DNA of 64,000 bases, taken from JASSUD01 sp031963415. GTDB taxonomy: Bacteria; Pseudomonadota; Gammaproteobacteria; Burkholderiales; Burkholderiaceae. Shown here piece after piece: positions 19,019 through 28,627 of the stretch. Made by a program: the position numbers and the translations under genes. The DNA lies in NCBI GenBank assembly GCA_031963415.1, contig JASSUI010000001.1:1612001-1676000 (forward strand), read 5' to 3'. Numbering within the stretch: position 1 is the stretch's first letter; every line of letters begins with the position of its first letter. Below the pieces are notes generated by a model. The model made no database searches, was not told the origin of the DNA, and saw only the letters and a list, made by a program, of their open reading frames with translations.

Positions 19019-19061
19019 TTTTCAATCGCTGAGGTGTATCAGTTTATATCCGCTGATGACA

Positions 19062-19094
19062 TCGCTTGCGTACGGCCATGATTTTCTCCATCAT
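19062..19094 (-). pseudogene. First 11 codons of the split IS110 transposase
   Basis: The minus strand reads MMEKIMAVRKR and continues in frame (REPGLEITHP...) on the other side of the IS21 element at 17015-17020. This identifies the original start codon and confirms that IS21 inserted into IS110. Confidence 0.88.
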
Positions 19095-19917
19095 TGAGGG
19101 TGCCGCTCAGATTCGGGTACGTTGTCTTACTCACTCTTCTAAACGGGATATCCGATCACTCGGATTCACCAATGTGGCCAACGTCACCCAGGACCACGCT
19201 CTTACTCGGGCAATTTGCACCATTGATCGTTCGGTCTTCTTCTGAGCGGCATCCACTCTACTATGCTTGATCGCTAGTCATACGTTTCTTTTACAGGCAT
19301 TGCGGCGCAAGGCGATTACCCCGCTCTTATCCGACTCGAATCCCCGAAAAAATCGGTGGAATGTAGGTTAATCATAAATAAACGTAGAGTTATGTGGTGC
19401 TATAGTCAAGTTTTATTATGCAGTTTTTTAATTATAGAGTCCTACCTGAAATGGTATGAAGTTATGTCATAGTCTTTTATGGTTATGGTGCTTTGGCTAT
19501 CAACTCTATAAAAAACTGTAAAACCGCAGCCAAAGTACTGGCTATGCATTTACCAATTGCGTTAGCTGAAGAAGTTGATCCAGCTGCCATACGAAAAGAC
19601 CAATTTAAGCAAGGGGGCAGGCGCTCCATCCCATTGCTTACTGTTTTATTCAATCAGCCGACTTTTAATTACCATCTCAGAATCTCTATCCGAGCAATGA
19701 TTTTAGAGAGCGGCTTCATAAATTTTGGCTGCAATCAGATGGGTTCAACCTTGATCCTTTGTGACTTTGCCCTAGTATGCTGATGCCTCTCGATATACGT
19801 CTGGGCGCGAATTAACAATTTTTTATACTTCTAGTTAATGCACAAGTTGAGAGCTAGCTTTTTGCCATGAGTGTCAATATGATCGGCGAGTCATAAAAGG
19901 AGGAGAGTCAACGAAAA
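19095..19917. other. Intergenic region with no supported gene
   Basis: The part next to 19094 is the 5' non-coding region of the IS110 element, where elements of this family can encode a bridge RNA; I could not fold it here. A plus-strand frame ending at 19246 (RDIRSLGFTNVANVTQDHAL) looks protein-like but has no identifiable start or product. A 96-codon frame at 19493-19783 has no recognisable features and no convincing ribosome site. Confidence 0.5.
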
Positions 19918-22900
19918 TCAGGAAATCACTCTTGTAAGCAATGACCGCGCTTCTTGCTCCTCAGTTTGGTGCGGCTCTCCCGTCGCGCCGCGTTGCTTGA
20001 GTAGCTGCGTATTCCTCGTGCTAAGTCCGATCACATCTTGAATGGACATCTCTAGTGCCGTCAATGCCGTTTGCGCTGAAGCCCAGTGTAATGTCACACG
20101 ACATGCCTCACTGCCCCGATGTACTTGCCAAAGGCGTACCACCTTATCTTCACTTCCTGTTGCCAGCCAGACTCCTTCAGCATTTGTGTACCAAGCAACA
20201 GAATTGGCATGCCCATTAAACCCTTGAATCACGCTTAAACATTGGCCTGAAGTAGCCGACCACAGCCGCACGGTCTTGTCTTTGCTGCCCGAGGCCAGCG
20301 TTTGTCCATCGCTCGAGAACGCGACGCTTGTCACGATATTGGTATGTCCTTTGAATACCTGCAATGGCTCTTTCTTGGTTACCGACCACAACCGTACCGT
20401 CGAGTCATAACCGCCCGATGCTAATGTTTGTTCATCGCTTGAGAACGCAACGCTTGTCACCGCTTTGGTATGTCCTTTGAACGTGTGCAATGGTTTTTTC
20501 TCGGTTACTGACCACAGTTGAACCTTCTTGTCCCAACTGCCTGAGACCAATGTTTGGCCGTCATTTGAGAACGCGACGCATGTCACCCAGAGAGTATGCC
20601 CTTCGAATGTATGCAATGGCTTTTGTTCGGCTACCGACCACAGCCGTACCGCATAACTGCCTGAGGCCAGCGTTTGGCTATCGCTTGAGAACGCGACCCC
20701 TGATCCCAAGCCGGTATGCCCTTCGAACGTGTGCAACGGCCTTTTCTCGGCTACCGACCATAGCCGTACTGTCTTGTCATTACCGGCCGATGCCAGTGTT
20801 TGTCCATCGCTCGAAAACGCGACGCTTCTCACCGCGTTGGTATGTCCTTTAAAGTTGTGTAATAGCTTTTTCTCGGTTACCGACCACAGCTGCACCATAT
20901 TGTCAAAATTGCCTGATGCTAGTGTTTGTCCATCGCTTGAGAGCGCGACGCATTGTACCAAGCTGGTGTGTTCTTCGAACGAGTGCAATGGCTTTTTTTC
21001 GGTCACCGACCACAGCCGCACCGTCTCGTCGTCGCTGCCCGAGGCTAACGTTTGGTTATCGTTCGAAAACGTGACGCTTGTCACCGAGTGAGTATGTCCT
21101 TCGAACGTGTGCAATAGTTTTTTCTCGGTTACCGACCACAGTCGCACCGTATTGTCATCACTGCCCGATGCTAGCGTTTGCCCGTCACTTGAGAGCGCGA
21201 CGCTTTGCACAAAGTTGGTATGTCCTTCGAACGTGTGCAACGATTTTTTCTCGGCTACAGACCACAGCCGCACCGTATTGTCCCTGCTGCCCGATGCCAG
21301 CGTTTGGCTATCACTTGAAAACGCGAGGCTTGCCACATATTTAGAATGTCCTTCGAATGTATGCACATGCACTAACGTTTCGACATCATACAGTGCAAGC
21401 TTTCCTGGTCCATAAGTTGCTGAGACCGCTAAATAGCGCCCATCGGGCGAATAGCAGCAAGCATGAACGGGACCTCCCAACTGCAAGCTCGGTAATTCTC
21501 CAAACTTCACCCCGTCCATGTGCGCCTTTGTTAAATCTGCGTCGCGCAACCAGATGCCAGTTAAGTTCGTGTTGCTTAGATTTGCGCCCCGCAACTGTGC
21601 AGAATCAAATACACCATAGCTTAAATCTGCGCCAGGAATACGAATGCCTCTTAAATCAGTGCTATTAAATTGCACGCCTGCTCTAACCAGAATAGTGATT
21701 GCATTAGCTGCCCCAACTGTCACAGGCATACCGGCAGTTTTAGATGATTCTATCCATGCATGAAGATACTCTTTAAACGACAGCTGTGTTTTAATTTGCT
21801 CAACTAGAAAATCTAGGATGACTGGTTCGTTGACCAATGAAAGTTGATTGACCACATCTTCTGGGTGGGGATCTATCTCCTCAAACTCAGGCGCACAAAT
21901 GGCTCGCACGACTAAATATTCCTGCATCGACTTATGCGAAAATCCATAATGTTGTTTTTGCTTGATTTGGAAGGGAGCGTTGAAACGGAGTAACCGCGTT
22001 TTGGCTCCTTCTTCAAAAAAAGCCTGATAGGCATCTGGGTAGCGCTTTTCAAACCTTTCACTATCTTGAGCCGTTGTCAGCCCCGCCTTCGTCAAGGCTA
22101 ACGCACAATTTTGTAGATAGGTGAAACCTTGTGGGATGAATCCACCTCTGCGCTCGGCCAGCGCTTGTTTAGCCTTTTCCTCATCAGGCGTTAAGGGGAT
22201 CGCACCTAAACGGGCCTGCCAATTTTTCCACCAATGTTGAAAGTACTGTTCGTAGACAGCACCTAGCGTTAAGCGCTCAGTATTTTGCTGGACTATCTCC
22301 AATTCGGGCAGGATCTGCAAAAGCATTCGCAGTACCACTGGCCGCTCCAATTCTTTGCCAAGCGGCGTTAATTGATTCAATGCTTGCTCGTATTGCGTTA
22401 TGCCCCAGGCCGGACTGTTTTTTTCAACGTAGTGTTGAATATAAAGAGCACGCTGTTCTGACGAGAACGGTGCCATCGACACTTCCTGCAGTGCTTGAGG
22501 GGATGCTTTAGGGCGAAAGTACGTTTGATAATTCGCATCCAAATACTCAGGACGGCTGGTGATCACAAATTTGGCGTTATCCCATCTCCATAGTTCATTC
22601 AGCTCATAAAAATTACGATTGCGCTCTTTGATCTCGTCGTATCCATCAAAAATAAAAATACAGCGTTGATGAGAATGCTTGCGTAATGCTTCAATTTGTT
22701 CGGGCGCAAACCCTTTGCGTTGCAAGAATTGTTGGATGACGTGTTGATTGGGATTGTCAATACTTCTTAATTCAATAAAGAAGACTAAAGGTGGATCATT
22801 TTGAGTTTGAGATAAATGGTGATATTCGTTGAGTTTTTTGAGCGCGAGATAACGATTAAATGTCGATTTTCCTGTTCCTGCGAAACCTTGTAATAAAAAT

Positions 22901-24576
22901 ACGCGTGCTTCTGAGGCAAAGAATTGTTCTAATTCTGTTTCAAGATCAACCCTCTCTTCACCCTGTGGACCTTTCTTGATGCCTTGTACAGGAACATACA
23001 TCGAGAGCACATCGAGCTCACCCGTTCCTTTCAAACTTTCTTCATAGGCGAGCTTAAATTGCTCAATATTTTCACCGAGAATCGCTAGGGGTTGAGGGGC
23101 AGCTTGCAGGGCTCTTCTCTGCTCTGCTTGGCTTTGTTGCACGGTGAACGCCAGTTGGCTATGCAATGTTGAACGTGTCTTATTGAAAATATCCTCGACG
23201 AGGTTGTCAAACTCCAGTGCATCTATGGATGGCATCTGCTTTAAGCGTGTTATCAGGCGGCCGTATCCGTGCCAAAACTTATCCAAAAAAGTTTGCGCTT
23301 CTTCGTTGCCGACTAATAGTCGCTCGATCAGCTTAAACAGTACCCCGTGCTTACCTTGATTCGGATAGATTTCTTGTCCTGATTTAGCTTGCCTCTCCGA
23401 GCGATAAATATCGCCCATCCGGACGGTGGTCTCTGGAATAAAATGGGCCAAGCATTGTTCATAGCTATTCGGTGTTAACGGTACTGGGATAATGTCATGT
23501 CGATCTCCCCGCTTTTTTGCACGGATTTGCAGAAAAGCCATTTCTGTCAGCACATGATGGAAATTTTTCTTTTGAGAAAAAGCGTTGACGACTTCACGAA
23601 TGGTTGCGGTACTTTTCTGTCTCAGATCTTGCTCATAGGCTTTTTGAAGAGCCTGATAGAAATCTTCGTAGTGCGGCCATTCATTCAAATAATTGCCCAA
23701 TACCTCAGAGCAGCACACCACTACCTTATCGACTACCTCTACGTCATCTCTTAATTGATCTGGCAGCAAGCAAAGTTGACTGGTTAAGATATCGGTCAGT
23801 TGACCATCCTGCTTGGCGGTTTTCCTTACACGAGAATAAGGTTGCCCTAATGGGGTTTGATCCGAATACAGATTAAGCGCACGGATTTGTTTTAATTTAT
23901 CGATTAAGTAACGAGAGATATGCGCCTCAGCTTCTCCCTGGGAAGAATTGTCGTGGGCATACACGAGAAACAGGCTAGGGGTATCAGATAGCTTTAAGGC
24001 ACCCAATATTGAGAGCAGCTTTTCAAACAAGCAATCTGCTAGCTTACCCTTTGTTTGGAAGTTGAGAGAAGCTGGGGGCAAGAGGGAAGCGTTTGACGCA
24101 GGGCTACTCCTCTGGATCGAGACTGGTGTACCGATTTGCGGCACAGCAGGCGCAGCGGAAGCATGCTTGGGTAATGTGTTTGGATTCAGCGCATGGATTT
24201 TTTGTGAAAGATTCGATGCTTCTTCTGATAATTCACAAGTCACTAAAATACTTAACCAATCTTTGAGTATGCTAAGCAGCGCCTTTCTCTCTTGAGGATC
24301 ATCAGCATAACGCAGCTGTTTTGCTTCAGCTTTTTGTATTGCAGTGTCATACAGTGTTCTTACCTTATTCGCGTTCTGTCCACCTTTATTTAAAAAATTG
24401 GCGTATTCCAGGTATAGGCTAATGAGCTCGTCTTCTTTTGCTTGATTAAAAACACTTCTCTGTATTTCGTCTTCGGCCTGCTTGATGGTCTTTTCGTAAT
24501 ATGCTTGACCTGCGATAGCAGCAGAAGAGGGCTGGATGCCCCTAGTGCCGAATAGATTCGATACATTCCGCCACAT
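19918..24576 (-). CDS. TIR/SEFIR-like - NACHT - pentapeptide - WD40 STAND NTPase
   Basis: 1552 residues; ATG at 24576 follows GGAGA. Order: N-terminus MWRNVSNLFGT with a helical/TPR-like region to ~130; TIR/SEFIR-like ~200-395 (FLVYAHDN, YSDQTPLG, VDKVVVCCSE, HHVLTEMAFLQIRAK); NACHT with Walker A GFAGTGKST (Lys570), Walker B FIFDGYDEI (Asp644), VITSRPEYL; FSHKSMQEYLVVRAI; pentapeptide repeats ~962-1029; about eleven WD40 blades ~1032-1480, one of which lacks three residues (GSYAVRLW); and the conserved tail with TQLLKQRGA. The first ~400 residues are nearly identical to the HEAT gene at 1505, while the NACHT-WD40 part follows the 8261 gene, so this is a mosaic. Fewer blades than its paralogues suggests recent loss or gain of 126-bp units. 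Confidence 0.9.
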   Translation of the reverse strand: MWRNVSNLFGTRGIQPSSAAIAGQAYYEKTIKQAEDEIQRSVFNQAKEDELISLYLEYANFLNKGGQNANKVRTLYDTAIQKAEAKQLRYADDPQERKALLSILKDWLSILVTCELSEEASNLSQKIHALNPNTLPKHASAAPAVPQIGTPVSIQRSSPASNASLLPPASLNFQTKGKLADCLFEKLLSILGALKLSDTPSLFLVYAHDNSSQGEAEAHISRYLIDKLKQIRALNLYSDQTPLGQPYSRVRKTAKQDGQLTDILTSQLCLLPDQLRDDVEVVDKVVVCCSEVLGNYLNEWPHYEDFYQALQKAYEQDLRQKSTATIREVVNAFSQKKNFHHVLTEMAFLQIRAKKRGDRHDIIPVPLTPNSYEQCLAHFIPETTVRMGDIYRSERQAKSGQEIYPNQGKHGVLFKLIERLLVGNEEAQTFLDKFWHGYGRLITRLKQMPSIDALEFDNLVEDIFNKTRSTLHSQLAFTVQQSQAEQRRALQAAPQPLAILGENIEQFKLAYEESLKGTGELDVLSMYVPVQGIKKGPQGEERVDLETELEQFFASEARVFLLQGFAGTGKSTFNRYLALKKLNEYHHLSQTQNDPPLVFFIELRSIDNPNQHVIQQFLQRKGFAPEQIEALRKHSHQRCIFIFDGYDEIKERNRNFYELNELWRWDNAKFVITSRPEYLDANYQTYFRPKASPQALQEVSMAPFSSEQRALYIQHYVEKNSPAWGITQYEQALNQLTPLGKELERPVVLRMLLQILPELEIVQQNTERLTLGAVYEQYFQHWWKNWQARLGAIPLTPDEEKAKQALAERRGGFIPQGFTYLQNCALALTKAGLTTAQDSERFEKRYPDAYQAFFEEGAKTRLLRFNAPFQIKQKQHYGFSHKSMQEYLVVRAICAPEFEEIDPHPEDVVNQLSLVNEPVILDFLVEQIKTQLSFKEYLHAWIESSKTAGMPVTVGAANAITILVRAGVQFNSTDLRGIRIPGADLSYGVFDSAQLRGANLSNTNLTGIWLRDADLTKAHMDGVKFGELPSLQLGGPVHACCYSPDGRYLAVSATYGPGKLALYDVETLVHVHTFEGHSKYVASLAFSSDSQTLASGSRDNTVRLWSVAEKKSLHTFEGHTNFVQSVALSSDGQTLASGSDDNTVRLWSVTEKKLLHTFEGHTHSVTSVTFSNDNQTLASGSDDETVRLWSVTEKKPLHSFEEHTSLVQCVALSSDGQTLASGNFDNMVQLWSVTEKKLLHNFKGHTNAVRSVAFSSDGQTLASAGNDKTVRLWSVAEKRPLHTFEGHTGLGSGVAFSSDSQTLASGSYAVRLWSVAEQKPLHTFEGHTLWVTCVAFSNDGQTLVSGSWDKKVQLWSVTEKKPLHTFKGHTKAVTSVAFSSDEQTLASGGYDSTVRLWSVTKKEPLQVFKGHTNIVTSVAFSSDGQTLASGSKDKTVRLWSATSGQCLSVIQGFNGHANSVAWYTNAEGVWLATGSEDKVVRLWQVHRGSEACRVTLHWASAQTALTALEMSIQDVIGLSTRNTQLLKQRGATGEPHQTEEQEARSLLTRVIS
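20245..21365 (-). repeat. WD40 array, ~126-bp units
   Basis: About nine near-identical units (GHTxxVTSVAFSSDGQTLASG). One unit is 9 bases short. Variable residues fall at the same blade positions as in the other arrays. Confidence 0.88.
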
Positions 24577-25123
24577 TTTTTCTCCGTCTTAGAATAATTT
24601 TTTATGTTTCAACAATCCATTCTCGGCGCATCTATTTCGGCTCGAGGAATAAGCATAATAGAAGGATCGAAAGCAAATCCTTAATGTAGCCAATCACCAC
24701 CACCTGGCAATATTGCCTCTACGCAAACAAGCTAATTTGAGAGATGCAATGTTGCGTTGCAGTCCTCAATCATCCCTCTTCGTGTGAGATGCCGGTTAAC
24801 CTGCTACTGACTACTCCTATCAAAGATCGCTCACCGCTCTCCTTTCAATGCCTGGTTATTGAGGGGAGATCAAAGGAGTGGAATAAGAATAGAAATCTAT
24901 GTTTTACCTGATTGCGACGAAATAATGACATATTTATCTTCGCGGCCAGGCCGATTTTTCTATTTGACTTTTAAAAATAGTCTATCGAATGTGTGCTTAG
25001 GCCATAAAGTGCTTCCTTGCGAGTAAGCGCGAACTACAAAGACACTTTTACGGCCGATTGAATATATGATGTGCGTACTATTCTTTTTGAAATGAATTCA
25101 AAATCTCTTCCATAAGAGGCAAT
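24577..25123. other. Divergent intergenic region between two STAND genes
   Basis: On the minus side, bases ~24620-24665 match the upstream block of the genes at 780 and 1505 (CTATT.TGCTTATTC...CCGAAATAGATGCGC), but the CTAGGGAT element itself is absent. The right part is AT-rich and probably holds the promoter of the 25124 gene. No gene seen. Confidence 0.6.
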
Positions 25124-28100
25124 ATGCTATCTAATAATACTAAGATCCAATCTTCTAGCTCAAACCAAATCCAGCAAACTGGCCACGTACAGGCTTACGG
25201 TCATCATGAGGCGGCACCTATTTTTTACCAGGGGTTATCGACTATTAGTCTGGGTCATTACGTGCGCAGAGAAGAGATAGAGCGTCAATTATTTGAATCA
25301 CTTGAGAAACAGTCTAGTCCCGTCATTGAGATTATTGGTTTACCGGGAGTAGGTAAGACTACGCTGCTTCAGCATCTGATTCAGTCGGTTCAGCACAACC
25401 ATAAACTTTCTCAATCCTACAATTTGCTTGGCTGGATTAATTGCAGCAGTGTGAGTGAGGCCTACCAGGACATTCTAGAGATTAGCGATCGACTTGGATA
25501 TGACAACCTGGAGCCGCAGGACGCGCTGAAGGAGGTGGCCGAGTATGTGAAGAAGCATCGTTCAATTTTGGTTTTGGACGGGCTGTCACCAAGCAATGTC
25601 GATCTTATCTTGCCTCAACTCAATAAGTCTCTCGGCAAAAGCCAACTCATTTATACGACAACCGAGGCCTTAGCCGGTAAACTCAGCAAAAAACTAAATC
25701 TACCTACTAAATCTGTCTCTTTGAGTCCTTTTGCCCGCGATCTGGCAAAAGAGTTAGCTATGCACTGTCTGCCAAACGAGCCGTTTAAGGAGCACGATTT
25801 TGCTCAAATTATGCAGGTGACGGGAGGGTTTCCTAGCGTCATCCAAGCACTGTGTGAACACTATGAAAACTCGGTGTCGGGTATTCAAAGCTTTTCGGCA
25901 TTTTTAGCGCAGCCAGTTGCACAACAGGGTGTCGACGCTATGTTGGAAGCAATCGTGCAGGCAAGTCTAGCGCCGCTTGAGGAGAAAGGGGCAGACTTAG
26001 TTGTGGCTCGGGCATTAGAGATTATCAAGCAGGCAGCTTGGTTGGGAGAGCATTCCATTCCCTTCGAGTTTTTCAGAAATGAGCCACACTCAGACAACGC
26101 TCTTAATATGCTGTGCGGTAAGCATAGTAAGCAGCTTGCGCTTTTGAGCAGCGACCGTACACAGCAGAGTCTTAAGCTTAATCCAGCCTTCCTGAGCATT
26201 TTGCAAAAAAAATTTGAGTCAGAACAGCGTCAGCTGCTAGAAAAAAATATCAAACGACTATCGGCAGTCTTCAGTTATTTAACGAATAACGAAAGCGAAA
26301 TAAGTGGTCTGCGTCGTAAACCAGAGGAAATAAAACCCTATACTGACTTGGTCTATACGCTCCTTTTTAAGACCTGCATTAATCCTTCGTTCGAGCAAGA
26401 GATCCCCTCACTGAAACAAGTATTGGAATTGGGCAGCAGCCTATCCAGGCTCTATTACCAACACTATGGTGAGCTGAGTACAGCCTATAATTACCTACAT
26501 GATGCTCAGCGCCTTTTTAAGCAAGCCTTGTCCCCAGATCTCATCGAACACTTTAAGCAGGTGCCAGAGAAATTTACTGAACGCACTATCAGTGACAAAG
26601 AGGCTGAACTACTCAAACTGTATGCAGAAGAATATCTGTGTCAAAAATCTACCCTGGCTTCTCAGCTGACTTCACGAACCTTGCTGGATGGGAAAGTGAT
26701 ACAAGATTTTAAAGATAGCTATGCCATTCAAATTAATTTGGGCGAGAAGGGCAATCCTGAAGCGATTGCCTATACGTTACGCAGTTGGGTTCGTGCTCTG
26801 CGCAAGCAAAACAGTTTTTCAGTTGAGGTGGATGAAACCTATCAAAAGTTAAGGCAATGGATAGATCAACATCAGGATGTGTTCAATCAACGCCTGCGTG
26901 CAGAATTGTTAGTTGATGAAGGGATTATGCTGAAGGAGCTGGAAGATGTTCGGCCAAAAGGTCAGCGGGATTATCGAGAAGCGATCGAGCTTCTATCCCA
27001 AACAGAAGAGATTTATTTAAATCACGAAACAGAAAACCAGCGCCAGGCATTAGGCATGCTCGTTGTTTACCTTGGCGATGTCCATCTGGCCGCTGGGAAT
27101 TTTGAAAAAGGTATCACCTATACTTGCCAAACGCTTTACTACAATGGTGCTCGGAAAGAAAGAAAAGCTCGCGCTTACTTCACATTAGCCAATTCGTTTC
27201 ATGAGCAAGGGTATAACGCTTTAGCTAAGCTCTTTATTGACGCGGTGAAACCTCTCCAAATAGGGAGTCGTTTGGCCAAAACGGAAGCTTTAAGTCTGAA
27301 GATTGAGCAAGAAATATGGAAGCAATGTCAGTCAGCTGACCCATCCCAAATTGATATTCGAGTAGCGAGCTATCAGGACCAGGCGACTTTGACAGCGCAT
27401 TGCATAAACCAATTGCGTGAAGGAAGTGAGCCATCGAAAACCCTTTCTCGCGAGCAGATTCAGGAAATCGAAACGCTCTCCAGCAACTGGTTACAGCAGG
27501 AATATGTAAAAGCAGGTCACGAAGCTAAGGAAACCCAGCTTGCGCAAGAACGAGCTAAGGTAGATGCGCAGAAAGCAGCACGGGTTAAGGAAAAAGAAAT
27601 ACAGGAACGCGAAGCTGCGTTGCAACGCGACAAAGATGAAATTTGGTATGACAATTTCGAGAAGCAAATTGATTTGGGTGCAGAAGGAAGCGAGCGTGCC
27701 TCTATCTTTGCTGAGCAATTCAAACAGGCGCTACAGTCTCAAATTATTCAGGAGTTGAGTCGAGCAAATGGCGATCCACGACCAATGGATAAAACGGAGT
27801 TCAATGCCCAGCTAGTCGGTGTATTAGCAGGACTTTTGCCTCAAATAGAGTTTGGCACGGACGGGATTGGCGCCTCCATAGATCTAGCGAACGTGGTGCA
27901 AGAGGGGATCAAACTGGGTTTAGAAAAACGTCGTCGGCAGAAAGATTACGAAGCCAATAATGTGAAGAACGCTTTCAATAATTCTGAAGAAAGGAAAAAA
28001 GCACAAGCCCGCCTCGAGAAGCAGATAGACGATATGGTCTATTATGCAGCCCGCTGCTGGCAGCCTTTATTTTCCGAGCACAATTGGAGTGACGAAGATA

Positions 28101-28516
28101 TCAAGACCTTGGCTAAGGTTGGTGCGGAGCGTGTGATGGAGAGTCTCAGAACAGCGCAAGTTAATTCCCTATCTTCCGAGGAACGAGTCGTAATCGCACT
28201 GAGAACGATTGGGGAAAAGACACGCTTAAGTCTACGGAAGACGGGAAGTCAAGGGCGTTCGCTTACGTCTAAATGGAGTGTGAGAGGGTTTTTCTCCAAA
28301 CCCGGCGTCAAGGTGAAGGCACAAGAAGGAGAAGAGCCAACATTTTATTTGCCCTCCAAAGAGGCACAACCTCGTCCTAGCGTTTACGGATATCGCTTCG
28401 GTTCACCTGTTGAGGCGCGTACTTTAAAACATCAGTATCAGTCATTTAAGAGCGAGACCGAGGCGCAAAAAGCCGAGGAGATGCGCGCACAACGAAGTGC
28501 CTGCATTGTCATGTAG
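25124..28516 (+). CDS. NB-ARC/STAND NTPase with TPR-like region and C-terminal CaaX-like motif
   Basis: 1130 residues; ATG after AGAGG. An N-terminal ~50 residues precede a P-loop NTPase: Walker A GLPGVGKTTLLQHL (Lys78), Walker B SILVLDGL, sensor SQLIYTTTEAL, with an NB-ARC-like flavour. A TPR-like helical region follows at ~370-790 (SAYNYLHDAQRLFKQAL-type units; ALGMLVVYLGDVHLAAGNFEKG). Next comes a charged coiled coil at ~795-845 and a ~280-residue C-terminal module (RCWQPLFSEHNW, KWSVRGFFSKPGVKV, YGYRFGSPVEA). The last four residues are CIVM, a textbook CaaX box. There is no TIR-like domain. The same architecture forms the second half of the 33941-43132 protein. If delivered into a eukaryotic cell it could be prenylated and membrane-anchored; that is inference. 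A strong terminator follows. Confidence 0.88.
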   Translation: MLSNNTKIQSSSSNQIQQTGHVQAYGHHEAAPIFYQGLSTISLGHYVRREEIERQLFESLEKQSSPVIEIIGLPGVGKTTLLQHLIQSVQHNHKLSQSYNLLGWINCSSVSEAYQDILEISDRLGYDNLEPQDALKEVAEYVKKHRSILVLDGLSPSNVDLILPQLNKSLGKSQLIYTTTEALAGKLSKKLNLPTKSVSLSPFARDLAKELAMHCLPNEPFKEHDFAQIMQVTGGFPSVIQALCEHYENSVSGIQSFSAFLAQPVAQQGVDAMLEAIVQASLAPLEEKGADLVVARALEIIKQAAWLGEHSIPFEFFRNEPHSDNALNMLCGKHSKQLALLSSDRTQQSLKLNPAFLSILQKKFESEQRQLLEKNIKRLSAVFSYLTNNESEISGLRRKPEEIKPYTDLVYTLLFKTCINPSFEQEIPSLKQVLELGSSLSRLYYQHYGELSTAYNYLHDAQRLFKQALSPDLIEHFKQVPEKFTERTISDKEAELLKLYAEEYLCQKSTLASQLTSRTLLDGKVIQDFKDSYAIQINLGEKGNPEAIAYTLRSWVRALRKQNSFSVEVDETYQKLRQWIDQHQDVFNQRLRAELLVDEGIMLKELEDVRPKGQRDYREAIELLSQTEEIYLNHETENQRQALGMLVVYLGDVHLAAGNFEKGITYTCQTLYYNGARKERKARAYFTLANSFHEQGYNALAKLFIDAVKPLQIGSRLAKTEALSLKIEQEIWKQCQSADPSQIDIRVASYQDQATLTAHCINQLREGSEPSKTLSREQIQEIETLSSNWLQQEYVKAGHEAKETQLAQERAKVDAQKAARVKEKEIQEREAALQRDKDEIWYDNFEKQIDLGAEGSERASIFAEQFKQALQSQIIQELSRANGDPRPMDKTEFNAQLVGVLAGLLPQIEFGTDGIGASIDLANVVQEGIKLGLEKRRRQKDYEANNVKNAFNNSEERKKAQARLEKQIDDMVYYAARCWQPLFSEHNWSDEDIKTLAKVGAERVMESLRTAQVNSLSSEERVVIALRTIGEKTRLSLRKTGSQGRSLTSKWSVRGFFSKPGVKVKAQEGEEPTFYLPSKEAQPRPSVYGYRFGSPVEARTLKHQYQSFKSETEAQKAEEMRAQRSACIVM

Positions 28517-28550
28517 GCTTGGCGTAGCGCTAGCGGTCGATCTATAAGAA

Positions 28551-28592
28551 CCTGTCCACCACCTTTTAAGGGAATCGTGGACAGGCTTTTTT
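28551..28592 (+). terminator. Rho-independent terminator
   Basis: CCTGTCCAC (28551-28559) pairs perfectly with GTGGACAGG (28577-28585), followed by C and six T. It ends the 25124-28516 transcript and separates it from the next gene. Confidence 0.92.
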
Positions 28593-28627
28593 CAGAATCA
28601 AACACCCGTTCAGGAGGAGTGTTTGTG

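Larger units (their letters stand above)
17021..19061 (-). mobile_element. IS21-family insertion sequence, intact
   Basis: 2041 bases between TGTCAACAGCG at 17021 and the inverted TGTCATCAGCG end at 19061. Each end carries two repeats of the pattern CAGCGATTTAAAAYTGATACA, typical of multiple transposase-binding sites in this family. It is flanked by the 5-bp direct repeat TCGCT at 17016-17020 and 19062-19066. It sits inside the IS110 transposase gene. Confidence 0.93.

Noticed and set aside
19493..19783. 96-codon open frame as a gene
   Set aside because: No ribosome site, no motif, and composition like non-coding neighbours.
28577..28627. GTG start at 28577 for the divergent WD40 gene
   Set aside because: It lies in the stem of a perfect rho-independent terminator. 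ATG 28628 has AGGAGG at the right distance.
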